From Sphingomonas faeni (GTDB lineage: Bacteria > Pseudomonadota > Alphaproteobacteria > Sphingomonadales > Sphingomonadaceae), in the NCBI RefSeq assembly GCF_023195535.1, contig NZ_JALPNF010000001.1, forward strand, positions 620,001 through 684,000: a stretch of DNA of 64,000 nucleotides, written 5' to 3'. The position numbers were made by a program, and so were the translations under genes. The notes under the pieces were generated by a model that did not search any database, was not told where the DNA came from, and worked only from the letters and a program-made list of their open reading frames with translations. Below are positions 45,419 to 54,445 of the stretch, piece after piece. Position 1 is the first letter of the stretch. Each line of letters starts with the position of its first letter.

Positions 45419-46204
45419 TCACGCCGCCGTCCAGCCGCCATCCATCGACAGGTTCGCGCCGGTGATCGCCTTGGCCTCGTCGCGACACAGGAACAGCGCG
45501 AACGCCGCGACCTGCTCCGGCGTGACGAATTCCTTCGTCGGTTGCGCGGCGAGCAGGACGTCGTTCATCACCTGATCGCGCGTCATCCCCCGCGCCGCCA
45601 TCGTGTCCGGAATCTGGTTCTCGACCAGCGGGGTCCAGACATAGCCGGGCGAGATGCAGTTGACGGTGATGCCGTCGGTCGCGGTCTCCAGCGCGATCGT
45701 CTTGGTGAGCCCGGCGATCGCGTGCTTGGCCATGACGTACGCCGACTTGTTGGGGCTCGCGACGAGCGAGTGCGCCGACGCGGTCGAGATGATCCGGCCC
45801 CAGCCCTTCGCGCGCATGTGCGGCACCGCGGCGCGCATCGTGTGCCACGCCGAGGACAGGTTGATCGCGATGATCGCGTCGAACTTGTCGATAGGAAAGT
45901 CGGCGATCCCGGCGACGTGCTGGATGCCCGCGTTGTTGACGACGATATCGACGCCGCCGGTCTCGGCGGCGGCCCGCTCGACCATCGCGACAATCTCGTC
46001 TGGCTTCGTCATGTCGGCGGGATCGTAGAGCGCGGCGGCTCCGCTGGCCTGCGCCAGGGCGGCGCGGTCCCGCTCGATCGCGTCCGCGTCGCCGAAGCCG
46101 TTGAGCACCACCGCGGCGCCCTGCGCCGCAAACGCCTTGGCGTAGGCCAGGCCGATCCCCGAGGTGGATCCGGTGATGACCGCGGTCTTGCCCTTCAGGA
46201 ACAT
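45419..46204 (-). CDS. bdhA: 3-hydroxybutyrate dehydrogenase (SDR family)
   Basis: 261 residues from the ATG at 46204 behind GGGGGAG. It interconverts 3-hydroxybutyrate and acetoacetate with NAD(H). The cofactor motif is [17 protein letters not shown] follows, and the catalytic triad residues lie in [21 protein letters not shown] (Ser, Tyr, Lys); HVAGIADFP and [10 protein letters not shown] are typical of PHB-cycle dehydrogenases. With a PHB-depolymerase-like esterase in the window a polyhydroxybutyrate link is possible. Confidence 0.9.
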   Translation of the reverse strand: MFLKGKTAVITGSTSGIGLAYAKAFAAQGAAVVLNGFGDADAIERDRAALAQASGAAALYDPADMTKPDEIVAMVERAAAETGGVDIVVNNAGIQHVAGIADFPIDKFDAIIAINLSSAWHTMRAAVPHMRAKGWGRIISTASAHSLVASPNKSAYVMAKHAIAGLTKTIALETATDGITVNCISPGYVWTPLVENQIPDTMAARGMTRDQVMNDVLLAAQPTKEFVTPEQVAAFALFLCRDEAKAITGANLSMDGGWTAA

Positions 46205-46307
46205 ACGCACTCCCCCTATCGCTTTACGCGGCGGATTCGACCGCCGTGCAACTCTAGCGCCACCTTGCGCATTTCGTTCCCGAGAAGAAACGAAAAGGGG
46301 CATATTC

Positions 46308-47225
46308 ATGCGGCTCGACGATTACGATCCGAACATCAACGTCGAGGACCAGCGCGGCTCGGGCGGCGGCGGCGGCGGTTTCGGCGGCGGTGGCGGCGGC
46401 CTGCTGATGGGGCTGTTGCCGATGATCGGCAGCCGATTCGGGTGCGGCGGGATCGTCGTCGTGCTGATCCTGATGGCAGTGTTCGGCGGCATGGGTGGCC
46501 TGGGCGGCCTGCTCGGCGGCGGACAGTCCTCTGCCCCGACCACACAGAGCGGAGCGCCGCGCGCCGGCACCGACACGACGTCGAGCTGCAACCTGACGCC
46601 CGAGAGCAAGGCGGCCTGCAACGCGTTCAGTTCGGCCGACAATACCTGGGAGGCGATCTTCGCCAAGAACGGCCAGCGCTTCGAAGCGCCCAAGCTGGTG
46701 TTCTTCGACGGCAATGGCCGTTCGGGATGCGGTGCCGCGCAGTCGGCGATGGGGCCGTTCTATTGCCCGACCGATCAGGGCATCTATCTCGACACGAGCT
46801 TCTTCAACGAGCTGTCGACCCGGTTCAAGGCGGACGGTGATTTCGCACAGGATTACGTGATCGCGCACGAGTTCGGTCATCATATCCAGAAGCTGCTCGG
46901 CACCAACGCGCAGGTCCAGCAGGCGCAGCGCCAGGCTAGCGAGACCGAAGGCAATGCGCTGTCGGTACGGTTGGAACTGCAGGCGGATTGCTATGCGGGC
47001 GTGTGGGCGGCGGCCAACCGGTCGCGACTCGAGGCTGGCGATATCCAGGAGGGCATGACGGCCGCGCAGGCGATCGGCGACGATACGCTGCAGAAGGAGT
47101 CGCAGGGGCGTGTGGTGCCGGATAGCTTCACGCATGGGACGTCGGCGCAGCGCCAGTCGTGGTTGAAGCGCGGGCTGGACAGCGGCGATCCGGCGCAGTG
47201 CGACACGTTCTCGGGCGCGATCTGA
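46308..47225 (+). CDS. YpfJ-family neutral zinc metallopeptidase, membrane-anchored
   Basis: 305 residues. A polar N-terminus with Gly-rich tracts ([16 protein letters not shown]) precedes one membrane helix ([19 protein letters not shown]); the peptidase domain follows with the zincin motif HEFGHH (about residue 189) and downstream [12 protein letters not shown], whose Glu is the third zinc ligand. Protease targets are unknown. It is divergent from bdhA across 103 bases. Confidence 0.9.
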   Translation: MRLDDYDPNINVEDQRGSGGGGGGFGGGGGGLLMGLLPMIGSRFGCGGIVVVLILMAVFGGMGGLGGLLGGGQSSAPTTQSGAPRAGTDTTSSCNLTPESKAACNAFSSADNTWEAIFAKNGQRFEAPKLVFFDGNGRSGCGAAQSAMGPFYCPTDQGIYLDTSFFNELSTRFKADGDFAQDYVIAHEFGHHIQKLLGTNAQVQQAQRQASETEGNALSVRLELQADCYAGVWAAANRSRLEAGDIQEGMTAAQAIGDDTLQKESQGRVVPDSFTHGTSAQRQSWLKRGLDSGDPAQCDTFSGAI

Positions 47226-47239
47226 GCTGAACCTTTGAA

Positions 47240-47356
47240 CCTCCCCCGCCAGGGGGGGGGCTGGCCTTTGCCAGACGGAGGGGGGAAAGGGATAACACCT
47301 GCTCCGTGTCCTCCCCCTCCGTCGCCTTCGGCGACACCTCCCCCTGGCGGGGGAGG
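47240..47356. repeat. Extended GC-rich inverted repeat after the metallopeptidase gene
   Basis: Outer arms of 17 bases (47240-47256 and 47340-47356) are exact inverted copies; inner segments GACGGAGGGGG and CCCCCTCCGTC pair again, so the whole 117 bases could fold into one long hairpin. It lies between convergent genes and could act as a bidirectional transcript end, or be a dispersed repeat unit. Confidence 0.8.
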
Positions 47357-47384
47357 ATTGCGGGCTGCGATCCGAGTTCGATAA

Positions 47385-47470
47385 CCGTCACCCTAGCGAA
47401 AGCTGGGGTAGCCCTCGTGGTTCACGAAGTGTGCCTAACCGGGAGATCCCAGCTTTCGCTGGGATGACGG
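47385..47470. repeat. 86-bp REP-like palindromic element, copy 1
   Basis: Imperfect inverted arms of about 26 bases surround a 34-base loop; the right arm contains CCCAGCTTTCGCTGGG. The last 34 bases (47437-47470) are identical to 62048-62081, and both elements span exactly 86 bases. Together with the previous repeat it fills the 321-base gap 47226-47546, where I see no gene. Confidence 0.85.
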
Positions 47471-47546
47471 GGGGCTCGGGGACGACGGCGAGCCCCAAAA
47501 GACGATGGCGAGGCTCGGCGGCGACAGCATCGCGTACCTCGCGCCC

Positions 47547-47828
47547 TCAACCGACCGTCACGCCTTTCCAGAACGCATAGCGGTCCTTTATCTCGGCCGC
47601 GGCCGACTTCGGGTCCGGGTAATACCAGACCGCATCGATGTTGCGCTTGCCGTCGACGACCAGCGTCTTGTAGCTCGCCACACCCTTCCACGGGCAGTTC
47701 GAGTGCGTAGCGCTCTCCTCGAGCAGCGCCGGGTCGACGCTGTCGGCGGGGAAGTAGTGATTGCCTTCGACGACGACGGTATCGTCCGATCGCGCAATCT
47801 CGCGGCCATTCCATGTAGCGACAGGCAT
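47547..47828 (-). CDS. DUF427 domain protein
   Basis: 93 residues, a complete DUF427 domain: ARSDDTVVVEGNHYFPADSV, THSNCPWKGVASY and NIDAVWYYPDP. Function of the family is not settled. It starts 11 bases after the Spx/ArsC-like gene, so the two form an operon. Confidence 0.9.
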   Translation of the reverse strand: MPVATWNGREIARSDDTVVVEGNHYFPADSVDPALLEESATHSNCPWKGVASYKTLVVDGKRNIDAVWYYPDPKSAAAEIKDRYAFWKGVTVG

Positions 47829-47839
47829 TCTACTCTCCT

Positions 47840-48196
47840 TCAGGCGTTGCCCAGCCCCGCCGCGTCATACCGCTCGGGCGTGAATCCTACCAGCAGCGTA
47901 TCGCCGGCTTCGAGCACCGGACGCTTGATCATCGACGGTTGCGCCAGCATCAGCGCCACCGCGCGATCGGCGCTCATGTCGGACCGCTCGGCCTCGGGGA
48001 GCTTGCGAAACGTGGTGCCGTTGCGGTTGAGCAGAACCTCCCAGCCCGACATCCCGATCCAGCGCCGCAACCGATCCTCCGTGATGCCGACCTTCTTGTA
48101 ATCGTGGAACACGTACGCGACGTCCTGCGCATCAAGCCAAGCGCGCGCCTTCTTCATCGTGTCGCAGTTCGGAATTCCGTATAGTTCGACCGTCAC
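47840..48196 (-). CDS. ArsC/Spx-family (YffB-like) thioredoxin-fold protein
   Basis: 118 residues. YGIPNCDTMKKARAWL supplies the single conserved cysteine; HDYKKVGI and a conserved IKRPVLE follow. YffB-like members are thought to use glutathione as reductant, and a direct arsenate-resistance role is not implied. It is first of a two-gene operon with the DUF427 protein. Confidence 0.9.
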   Translation of the reverse strand: MTVELYGIPNCDTMKKARAWLDAQDVAYVFHDYKKVGITEDRLRRWIGMSGWEVLLNRNGTTFRKLPEAERSDMSADRAVALMLAQPSMIKRPVLEAGDTLLVGFTPERYDAAGLGNA

Positions 48197-48223
48197 GTAT
48201 CCATCCTCAATCGTTGCCAGCGC

Positions 48224-50188
48224 TTAGACCGTCGTCGTGACCGGTCCGACTTGCCAATAGGTCGCGTACCGTTCGTGCGCGATCCGGTGATACGGGACCA
48301 GGCGGACGGGACGGCCGTCTGCAGCGGGGATCGTGAACTCCAGCGTGCGCTTGGTCGGGCGGATCGCCTGCGCGAGCGTCTCGGGATCACCCGTTAATCT
48401 GGGCGGCGTGAACGCGGTCGCGTTATAGTCGCCGTATTTACGCTCGTTGGTGACGATGTCCGCGCCCGGCGCCAGCCCGTCCTGTCCGAACGCGCCTGCC
48501 AGTACCAGCGGACCGACGGTGAACGCGACGATATCCGGGGCGGTTGGCAGGCGTTCGGCGATCGGATGCATATCCAGACGCATTTCCACCACATCGTCGT
48601 TCCGCCAGACGCGGGCGATCTCCAGATATCGACCGGGAACGGTCGACCGCATGGCCTCGACGCCGTTGACCAGAACGATCGCGGTGCCACTCCAGCCGGG
48701 ATGGCGCAGTTTGAGCGCTAGCTGGGCCGGCGACTTCAGCGTCCAGCGCAAGTTTGTCGTGGAGGTTTCGGGGAACGCGGTCGTCTGCGTCAGGACTGCG
48801 CCTTTCTCCCGCCACCGGACCGCGGACGGCACGAACAGGTTCACATACAGCGCGCGGTCGTCATGGAAGTAGATCGAATCGCGATACTTGACGTGGTTCT
48901 CCATCCCCGTGCCCGTGCAGCACCAGAACGCCGTCTCGGGAGCATGATACAGCTTCATGTAACCGGGCCGCGCACCCTGGAAATACGTCGCCATGCCGGT
49001 ATCGGGATCCTGCGATGCCAGGATTCCGTTATACAGCGTCCGCTCGTAGTAATCGGCGTAGCGCGCCTGTGGATCGTGCAGGAACAGCGCACGGGTCAGT
49101 TTCAGCATATTGTGCTGGCAGCAGGTCTCGGACCCCTTGGCCGAGAAAACGTGCTTGCCGAAATCCGCGACGGGAAAGAAATGCTCGTTGTCGCCGTGCC
49201 CGCCGGTCGCGAACGACCGGGTCAGCGCTACCGTGTTCCAGAAAAACTCCGAGGCCGTGCGGTATTTAGCGTCACCGGTGATCTCCCACACGCGCTGGAA
49301 CCCGATGATCTTGGGCACCTGCGTATTGGCATGAAGTCCGTCGAGATGATCGCGGTTCTGGGCCAAGGGCGCGAGGATCGCCTTGTGCGAGAATCGTTCG
49401 GCCATCGTGCGATATTCGGCGGTGCCGGTCATCGTGTAGAGATCGGCGAACACCTCGTTCATGCCGCCATGCTCGGTGTCGAGCATCGTCTCGAACTGCG
49501 CCGGGCTGAGCGGTCGGCTCGCCACGACCGCCCAATCCGCCAGCCGCATCAGTACCGCACGCGCCGTGTCGCTGTCCGCCAATACCGCGGAATCCCGCAA
49601 GCCTGCATAGACCTTGTGGAGCGTATACCAGGGCACGCCGGTGATCGGTTCGCCGCGCAGATGGGCCGCCACCAGCGCCGGCCCATCGGGGAAGGCACAG
49701 ACCAGGCCGGTGCCCGACGCCGCCTGGCAGGCCGCAAGATCGTCGGCGATATGTTCGATCCGCGCCTTGAACCGCTTATCGCCGGTGGCGCGATAGGCGA
49801 GCGCGCAGGCCGACAGATAATGCCCGAGCGTGTGCCCGTGGCAGTTGATGTCCGCCCACATCGGATCCGATTCCCAGCCGCCATAGACCGGCGCCTTGGG
49901 CGGCAATCCCGCATTCACGCGGAAATTGTGGAGCATCCGATCGGGGTCGAGCGACAGAAGATACGCTTCGGTCTTGCGCTGCGCTTGCAGGAACGGTCCC
50001 TCGCCGAGCGTCACATCGGCCATGTCGAACGGACGCAGCGACGCCGTCTGCAGCCCCGGCCGCTTGACGGGCGTTCCGGCATAAACGGCGTTGGCGGTGG
50101 CCGCCAACGGCCCCGCCAGCAGCGCGCTTTTGCCGACGCTCGTCAGGAAATGACGACGCGATTGTCCGGCAGGCGACGGATCAGTCAT
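48224..50188 (-). CDS. GH127 beta-L-arabinofuranosidase-like enzyme, exported
   Basis: 654 residues from the ATG at 50188. A Tat leader (SRRHFLTSVGKSALLAGPLAA) precedes the (alpha/alpha)6 barrel. The zinc-thiolate active site is visible: Glu and Cys in GSETCCQHN and the Cys pair in FWCCTGTGMEN, matching the nucleophile-cysteine chemistry of GH127. Further family segments are NCHGHTLGHYLSACA and DTEHGGMNEV. It should release terminal L-arabinofuranose from plant glycans. No transporter is adjacent; with the GH51 relic this points to an arabinose-directed capacity partly lost or dispersed. Confidence 0.92.
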   Translation of the reverse strand: MTDPSPAGQSRRHFLTSVGKSALLAGPLAATANAVYAGTPVKRPGLQTASLRPFDMADVTLGEGPFLQAQRKTEAYLLSLDPDRMLHNFRVNAGLPPKAPVYGGWESDPMWADINCHGHTLGHYLSACALAYRATGDKRFKARIEHIADDLAACQAASGTGLVCAFPDGPALVAAHLRGEPITGVPWYTLHKVYAGLRDSAVLADSDTARAVLMRLADWAVVASRPLSPAQFETMLDTEHGGMNEVFADLYTMTGTAEYRTMAERFSHKAILAPLAQNRDHLDGLHANTQVPKIIGFQRVWEITGDAKYRTASEFFWNTVALTRSFATGGHGDNEHFFPVADFGKHVFSAKGSETCCQHNMLKLTRALFLHDPQARYADYYERTLYNGILASQDPDTGMATYFQGARPGYMKLYHAPETAFWCCTGTGMENHVKYRDSIYFHDDRALYVNLFVPSAVRWREKGAVLTQTTAFPETSTTNLRWTLKSPAQLALKLRHPGWSGTAIVLVNGVEAMRSTVPGRYLEIARVWRNDDVVEMRLDMHPIAERLPTAPDIVAFTVGPLVLAGAFGQDGLAPGADIVTNERKYGDYNATAFTPPRLTGDPETLAQAIRPTKRTLEFTIPAADGRPVRLVPYHRIAHERYATYWQVGPVTTTV

Positions 50189-50270
50189 GGCAGCACCCTC
50201 TTCTCGACATTCTATTTGTCTGAGTAGGTAGAGCATGCTGCAGCCCGCTGCGCAACCGTCACGGGGGCGG

Positions 50271-50855
50271 TCAGCGCGAGGCAATGGGGGCGGCCACCTG
50301 GGGCACTTCCGCTTGTCGCCAGCGGCGATAGCCGATCATCGCGAGCGCGATCATCGCCGCGTACAAGCCCGCGGTCAGCGTCAGGCCTTTGACCAGGAAC
50401 ATCCCGACATAGAGGACGTCGACGACGATCCAGAGCAGCCAGTTGGCCGTATGGCGGCGTGCGGTCCAATATTGCGCGACGAGGCTGAAGCTGCTGAGCA
50501 CGGCGTCCATCCATGGCAGCGCGGCGTCGGTGTAGCGGCTCATGAACCAGCCGATCGCGACTGCGCCCACCGCGCCCGCGGCGAGACTCCCGATCGCATG
50601 CGCGGGGCGAAGCGGTACCACGACGACGTCGCCGGTGGCGTCCTTGCCGCGGGTCCAGGCGACCCAGCCATAGAGGATCGCGAGCCCGAACAGCGCTTGC
50701 AGGACCATGTCGGCATAGAGCCGGACGTCGAGGAACAGCTTGAAATAGAGCGCACAGGCGATGAGGTTGACCGGCCAGCACAGCATGCGGCGCGTCGCGG
50801 TCAGCCAGATGCCCGTGACGCTGACAGCGACCGCGACGACTTCGAACGCGGTCAT
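50271..50855 (-). CDS. pnuT: PnuC-family permease, predicted thiamine transporter (PnuT)
   Basis: 194 residues, about seven membrane helices. CWPVNLIACALYFKLF, RLYADMVLQALFGLAILYGWVAW and NWLLWIVVDVLYVGMFL are PnuC-family hallmarks. PnuC relatives carry nicotinamide riboside (PnuC), thiamine (PnuT) or riboflavin (PnuX) by facilitated diffusion with trapping by phosphorylation. Being last in an operon under a TPP riboswitch, this one is assigned to thiamine. Its start overlaps the kinase stop as ATGA (50852-50855), so the two are translationally coupled. Confidence 0.85.
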   Translation of the reverse strand: MTAFEVVAVAVSVTGIWLTATRRMLCWPVNLIACALYFKLFLDVRLYADMVLQALFGLAILYGWVAWTRGKDATGDVVVVPLRPAHAIGSLAAGAVGAVAIGWFMSRYTDAALPWMDAVLSSFSLVAQYWTARRHTANWLLWIVVDVLYVGMFLVKGLTLTAGLYAAMIALAMIGYRRWRQAEVPQVAAPIASR

Positions 50856-51994
50856 TGGGGGGGTGCCCCAGCTTCAATCGCGCGGAGAAAACTTCGAGCC
50901 GCATCGGACAAAAACCACTCGGCGTGGCCGATCAGATACCCGTCCCAGGCCAGCACGGCAGAGGCCGGATCTTCGACGACCGCGGTGAAGTAATCGATCT
51001 CCGACAGCGCAAATTCGAGGTGGACGAGCGGCAGCAGGCGCACGACCGCGGCGATGGTCGCGCGACCGAGCGGCACGGTGGTGGCGTAGCCCGCTAGCAG
51101 CGCCAATGCTGCCTCCGGATCGCCGATGTCGTCCGCCCCCTGCCCCAGATCGAGCCAGCGAACAGCCGTCCGCTCGATCGCGGTGGCGATGTCGTGGACG
51201 CCGCAGGTGCGGTCGGCGAGTCCGAAGTCGAACGCGGTTCGGACACTGTTGTCGCTGGCCCACAGCAGGTTGGAGGGGTGCCAGTCGTTGTGCGTCCACA
51301 GCGGCGTTTGTTCGGCAAGCAAAGGGGCCAACCCCTGCCCCAAGGCTTCGAACAGCCTCGCGAGCTCGCGTCGCCAAGGCTTGGATCCGAGGAACGCGGC
51401 CAGCGCGGGACGGGCCGCGACATAGGCTTCGGCGGCAGCGAGCGGATCGGCGGCGGGGAGGATGGTGAAGCTGGCAACCAGTGGCTGCGGTCGGCGGGCC
51501 GGCGCGCTGAAACTGCGCGCCGCCTCATGTAAATTCGCGAGCGCGACACCGGCGGCATGGGCATGCGAGTGCGAGGCGAACGGCGTCCATGACAGGCTGT
51601 CGCGGTACAGGTCCGCACCCGGCGCCGCACGGTGCAGTTCGTACGACCAGGCGCCGCTCGTCACCGCCGTCGCGCCGTCTGCGGTCGCCATCACCTCGGG
51701 TACCGACATGCCCGCGCCAGCGAGGTGCGCGATGAACGCGTGCTCCTCCGCCAGTCCCTCGATCGAGCGGACGCTGCGGTGGTGGCGCTTCAACAGGAAC
51801 GCGCCCTGCGTCGTATGCGCCAGCGTCGCGGCGGAGAACGGTCGCGGGGAATGCCAGTGCAGCCCGGTCAGCCGCCCTGCCGCCGGAAAGCGGGCGATCA
51901 CTGCATTCGCCTCGTCGGCGGTGATCGCGGGCCAGGTCGGCGCCTCCATCGCGTTGCCCATGCCGTGGACCAGATGCGCAGGCTGCGTCGCCAT
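50852..51994 (-). CDS. APH-fold phosphotransferase, predicted thiamine kinase
   Basis: 380 residues from the ATG at 51994, one base after the receptor stop; internal ATGs are possible alternatives. The aminoglycoside-phosphotransferase fold is shown by the catalytic loop THNDWHPSNLLW (H-x-D-x-x-x-x-N) and the metal-binding FDFGLAD. It lies between a TonB receptor and a PnuT-type permease behind a TPP riboswitch; phosphorylating imported thiamine would trap it in the cell. The kinase activity on thiamine is inferred from context. Confidence 0.8.
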   Translation of the reverse strand: MATQPAHLVHGMGNAMEAPTWPAITADEANAVIARFPAAGRLTGLHWHSPRPFSAATLAHTTQGAFLLKRHHRSVRSIEGLAEEHAFIAHLAGAGMSVPEVMATADGATAVTSGAWSYELHRAAPGADLYRDSLSWTPFASHSHAHAAGVALANLHEAARSFSAPARRPQPLVASFTILPAADPLAAAEAYVAARPALAAFLGSKPWRRELARLFEALGQGLAPLLAEQTPLWTHNDWHPSNLLWASDNSVRTAFDFGLADRTCGVHDIATAIERTAVRWLDLGQGADDIGDPEAALALLAGYATTVPLGRATIAAVVRLLPLVHLEFALSEIDYFTAVVEDPASAVLAWDGYLIGHAEWFLSDAARSFLRAIEAGAPPQ

Positions 51995-51995
51995 C

Positions 51996-54314
51996 TCAGA
52001 ATGCCCGCGAGATCGTCGCCATGACCGCCGCACCGCTGCCGATATAATAGGCCGGGGGGGAGCCTGCGATGACCGTGCCGTTGCGGCCGATCGTGTCCTG
52101 CGCGTTGGTGCTGACCGACTGGACGCCGGCGAGGACGCGCGGATCGGTGACGTTGATCGCGTTGACGCGCAGGTCGGTGCGCTTGCCGTCGAGCCAGTCG
52201 GCGAGGTGCATGCCGACCGACAGGTCGAGCGTCGCATAGCCCTTGATCGCCTCGTCGTTCATGAAGCTCGCATATTGGCGGCCGATATATTTCGACGCGA
52301 CGCTGCCGAAGAACCGGCCATCGTCGTAGATCCCGCCGGCGCCGAACTGGACGGTCGGGCTGGACACCGCGTGCTTGCCCCTGGTCGGCAGGAAGTCGGC
52401 GCCGACGGGCAGGTCGTCGTCGATCCGCGCGCGCAGATATTCGCCCGAGAGGTACAGGCTGACCCCCGCGACCGGGCGGTAGTCGATCTCCGCATCCACC
52501 CCGTACGAGGTCTGGCCACCGGCGTTGAGCGTCGCGTTCACCTGCGCGCCGCCCTGGTCGATCACGGTCGCGAGCTGGCGGTTGCGGAACTTGTAGTGGA
52601 AGCCGGTCACCGACGCCGAGAGCTGCTCACCGATGAAGCGATAGCCGATCTCCTGCGAGACCGAATATTCGTTCTTGAGCGCGTTCGTCCCGCGCACGAC
52701 GACTTCGCCGCCGAAATAGCTGTTGTAGAGCGTGAATTCGTTGGGCGTGCGGAAGTTGGTGGTGATGTTGGCGAACAGCTGTTGGCGATCGTCGAGCCGG
52801 TAGTGGATCGCGGCGCGCGGCAATGCGGCGAAACTGTCGTTGCGGACCTTGTCCTGCGGTCCAGGCAAATAGGTGCGGCCGTTGCGCAGCACGTTGACGC
52901 CCTTGAACCCGGCGTCGATCGTCAGCCGCGGCGTCAGCGCGATGCTGTCGGCGAGGAAGAAGCCCTTCGTGACCGTGACGGTGCGCTGGTTCTCATAGGC
53001 GAGCAGGCGGCCGTCGGCGGTGCGGATCGCTTTCGCGCGATACCCCCAGCGGTCGAACGGCTGCCCATCGGCGTCGATCGACGTGTACGACTGGGTGACG
53101 CGATCGGTGCCATAATCGAACCAGAGCCCGGCGGTCAGCGTGTGCATGCCTGTCTTGAAGGTGAGCTTGCTGACGTTGCCGGTCCGCATCTGGTCGCCGG
53201 TGTAATTGCCGAGCACGGTCGCGACGCCGTCGACTGCGCCGGGCAGCGCGATCGGCTGGGCCAATTCTTCGGTGCCGAGGAAGTTTCCTTCGGTGGTCAG
53301 TTGCGTGCCGTAGGGCGAGTTGCCGTAGCCGAACTGGAGATAGGTGGTGGTGTCGAGTGCGAGCCGATCGGTCAGCGCCAGATGGACCGGCGCGGACGCG
53401 TAGAGGTTGCGGAACGGCGCGCGGTACAGGCGCCAATAGTTGGTGTTCCCTGCCGTGTAGCGCTCGTCGAAATTGAAATCGCGGCCCTGCGCGTTCCACT
53501 CGGCGAGCGTCGGGCTCGGGTAGCTCGACGAGTTCGCGTCGTTGTACGAGAGTGCAAGGCTGGCGCGGTTGCCGGCGCCCCACTCGTTCAGCAGCTTGGC
53601 ATCGATATGCTGGCGCGTGTCGTAACCCGCACCCCGCCAATTGTCCGCGCGCGTGTTCGAATAGGACAGGAACGCCTTCAGCCCGGTGTTGCCGATCGTC
53701 CCGCTATCGATCCGGACGAACGCGCGCCGCGCCGCGTAGCTGCCGAGCGACAGGTCGACCAGCGCGCCGGGGCGGGCTTTCGGATCGTCGAGCGATAGCG
53801 ACAACAGCCCGCCTGCACCGCCGAGCGTCGGGGAGTCGATATCGACCGAGCCTTGGGCGAGCGAGATGCGCTTGAGGTTCTCTGGGTCGGCGAACTGCGA
53901 GGGGTAGGCGTAGTAATAGCCGATGTCGTTCTGCGGTGCGCCCTCCATCAGCACGCCGATCTCGTCCTGGCCGAGACCGCGCAGCGTCAGGCTGGAGCTG
54001 GTCGACAGGCCATAGGGATCGCTCGACGCGACATTGGCACCCGGCAGCAGCGTCACCAGCTGGAAGGCGTTGAGCGTCGGCGCCTGCTTGTTGATGAAGT
54101 CGGCGGAGATCGCGCTCTGCGCGCGCGGGACCTTCTGGTCGGGCAGCAGCCCTGCCGGGTCCTGCTTGCCGACGACGCGGATTTCTGCGGGTTCGACCGG
54201 GTCAGCCACCTGCGCACCTGCCGACGATGCGGCGAAGGTTGTTACGACCAGGCCTAAAAGCCTGCGCTCGCGCGCGGCGGACATTATACGAAAACCAGCA
54301 CTGAAAAAAATCAC
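51996..54314 (-). CDS. TonB-dependent receptor, predicted outer-membrane thiamine transporter
   Basis: 772 residues, smaller than the two sugar receptors in the window and of the size usual for vitamin/metal receptors. A signal peptide (about MSAARERRLLGLVVTTFAASSAGAQ) leads to a TonB-box-like EIRVVGKQD, plug (LNAFQLVTLLPGANVAS, LRGLGQDEIGVLMEG) and a barrel ending in ISRAF. I place the start at GTG 54314, which has GGAG 5 bases upstream inside a hairpin; the ATG at 54284 is the alternative. TPP-riboswitch control indicates thiamine or a precursor as cargo. Confidence 0.88.
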   Translation of the reverse strand: MIFFSAGFRIMSAARERRLLGLVVTTFAASSAGAQVADPVEPAEIRVVGKQDPAGLLPDQKVPRAQSAISADFINKQAPTLNAFQLVTLLPGANVASSDPYGLSTSSSLTLRGLGQDEIGVLMEGAPQNDIGYYYAYPSQFADPENLKRISLAQGSVDIDSPTLGGAGGLLSLSLDDPKARPGALVDLSLGSYAARRAFVRIDSGTIGNTGLKAFLSYSNTRADNWRGAGYDTRQHIDAKLLNEWGAGNRASLALSYNDANSSSYPSPTLAEWNAQGRDFNFDERYTAGNTNYWRLYRAPFRNLYASAPVHLALTDRLALDTTTYLQFGYGNSPYGTQLTTEGNFLGTEELAQPIALPGAVDGVATVLGNYTGDQMRTGNVSKLTFKTGMHTLTAGLWFDYGTDRVTQSYTSIDADGQPFDRWGYRAKAIRTADGRLLAYENQRTVTVTKGFFLADSIALTPRLTIDAGFKGVNVLRNGRTYLPGPQDKVRNDSFAALPRAAIHYRLDDRQQLFANITTNFRTPNEFTLYNSYFGGEVVVRGTNALKNEYSVSQEIGYRFIGEQLSASVTGFHYKFRNRQLATVIDQGGAQVNATLNAGGQTSYGVDAEIDYRPVAGVSLYLSGEYLRARIDDDLPVGADFLPTRGKHAVSSPTVQFGAGGIYDDGRFFGSVASKYIGRQYASFMNDEAIKGYATLDLSVGMHLADWLDGKRTDLRVNAINVTDPRVLAGVQSVSTNAQDTIGRNGTVIAGSPPAYYIGSGAAVMATISRAF

Positions 54315-54335
54315 GTCCACTCCAATCGGAGGGAC
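54315..54335 (-). promoter_or_regulatory. Shine-Dalgarno-sequestering hairpin of the TPP-riboswitch leader
   Basis: In the message, GTCCCTCC, a GATT loop and GGAG-T-GGAC make an 8-bp stem with one bulged base. The GGAG it hides is the ribosome binding site for the GTG at 54314. It is a natural expression platform for translational shut-off when TPP is bound. Confidence 0.65.
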
Positions 54336-54344
54336 GACGGGCCA

Positions 54345-54445
54345 GCCGCAGACCCTCCCTACGCCGGTATAAGCCGGATCAGGTTCAGCGGGTCATGGGC
54401 TGCAGCCCACCTCTCAGCCGCGCATCAGCGGCCCCCCGGGGATGC
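54345..54445 (-). ncRNA. TPP riboswitch (thi box)
   Basis: Read on the minus strand the leader contains the thi-box signatures in order: GCCGC-N6-GCGGC (P3), CTGAGAG, then CCCGCTGAACCTGATC, then CCGG-N6-CCGG with GCGTAGGGA closing the aptamer. Ends are approximate because the P1 stem is not well defined. It precedes receptor, kinase and permease genes, so the whole operon should be switched off by thiamine pyrophosphate. Confidence 0.93.
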
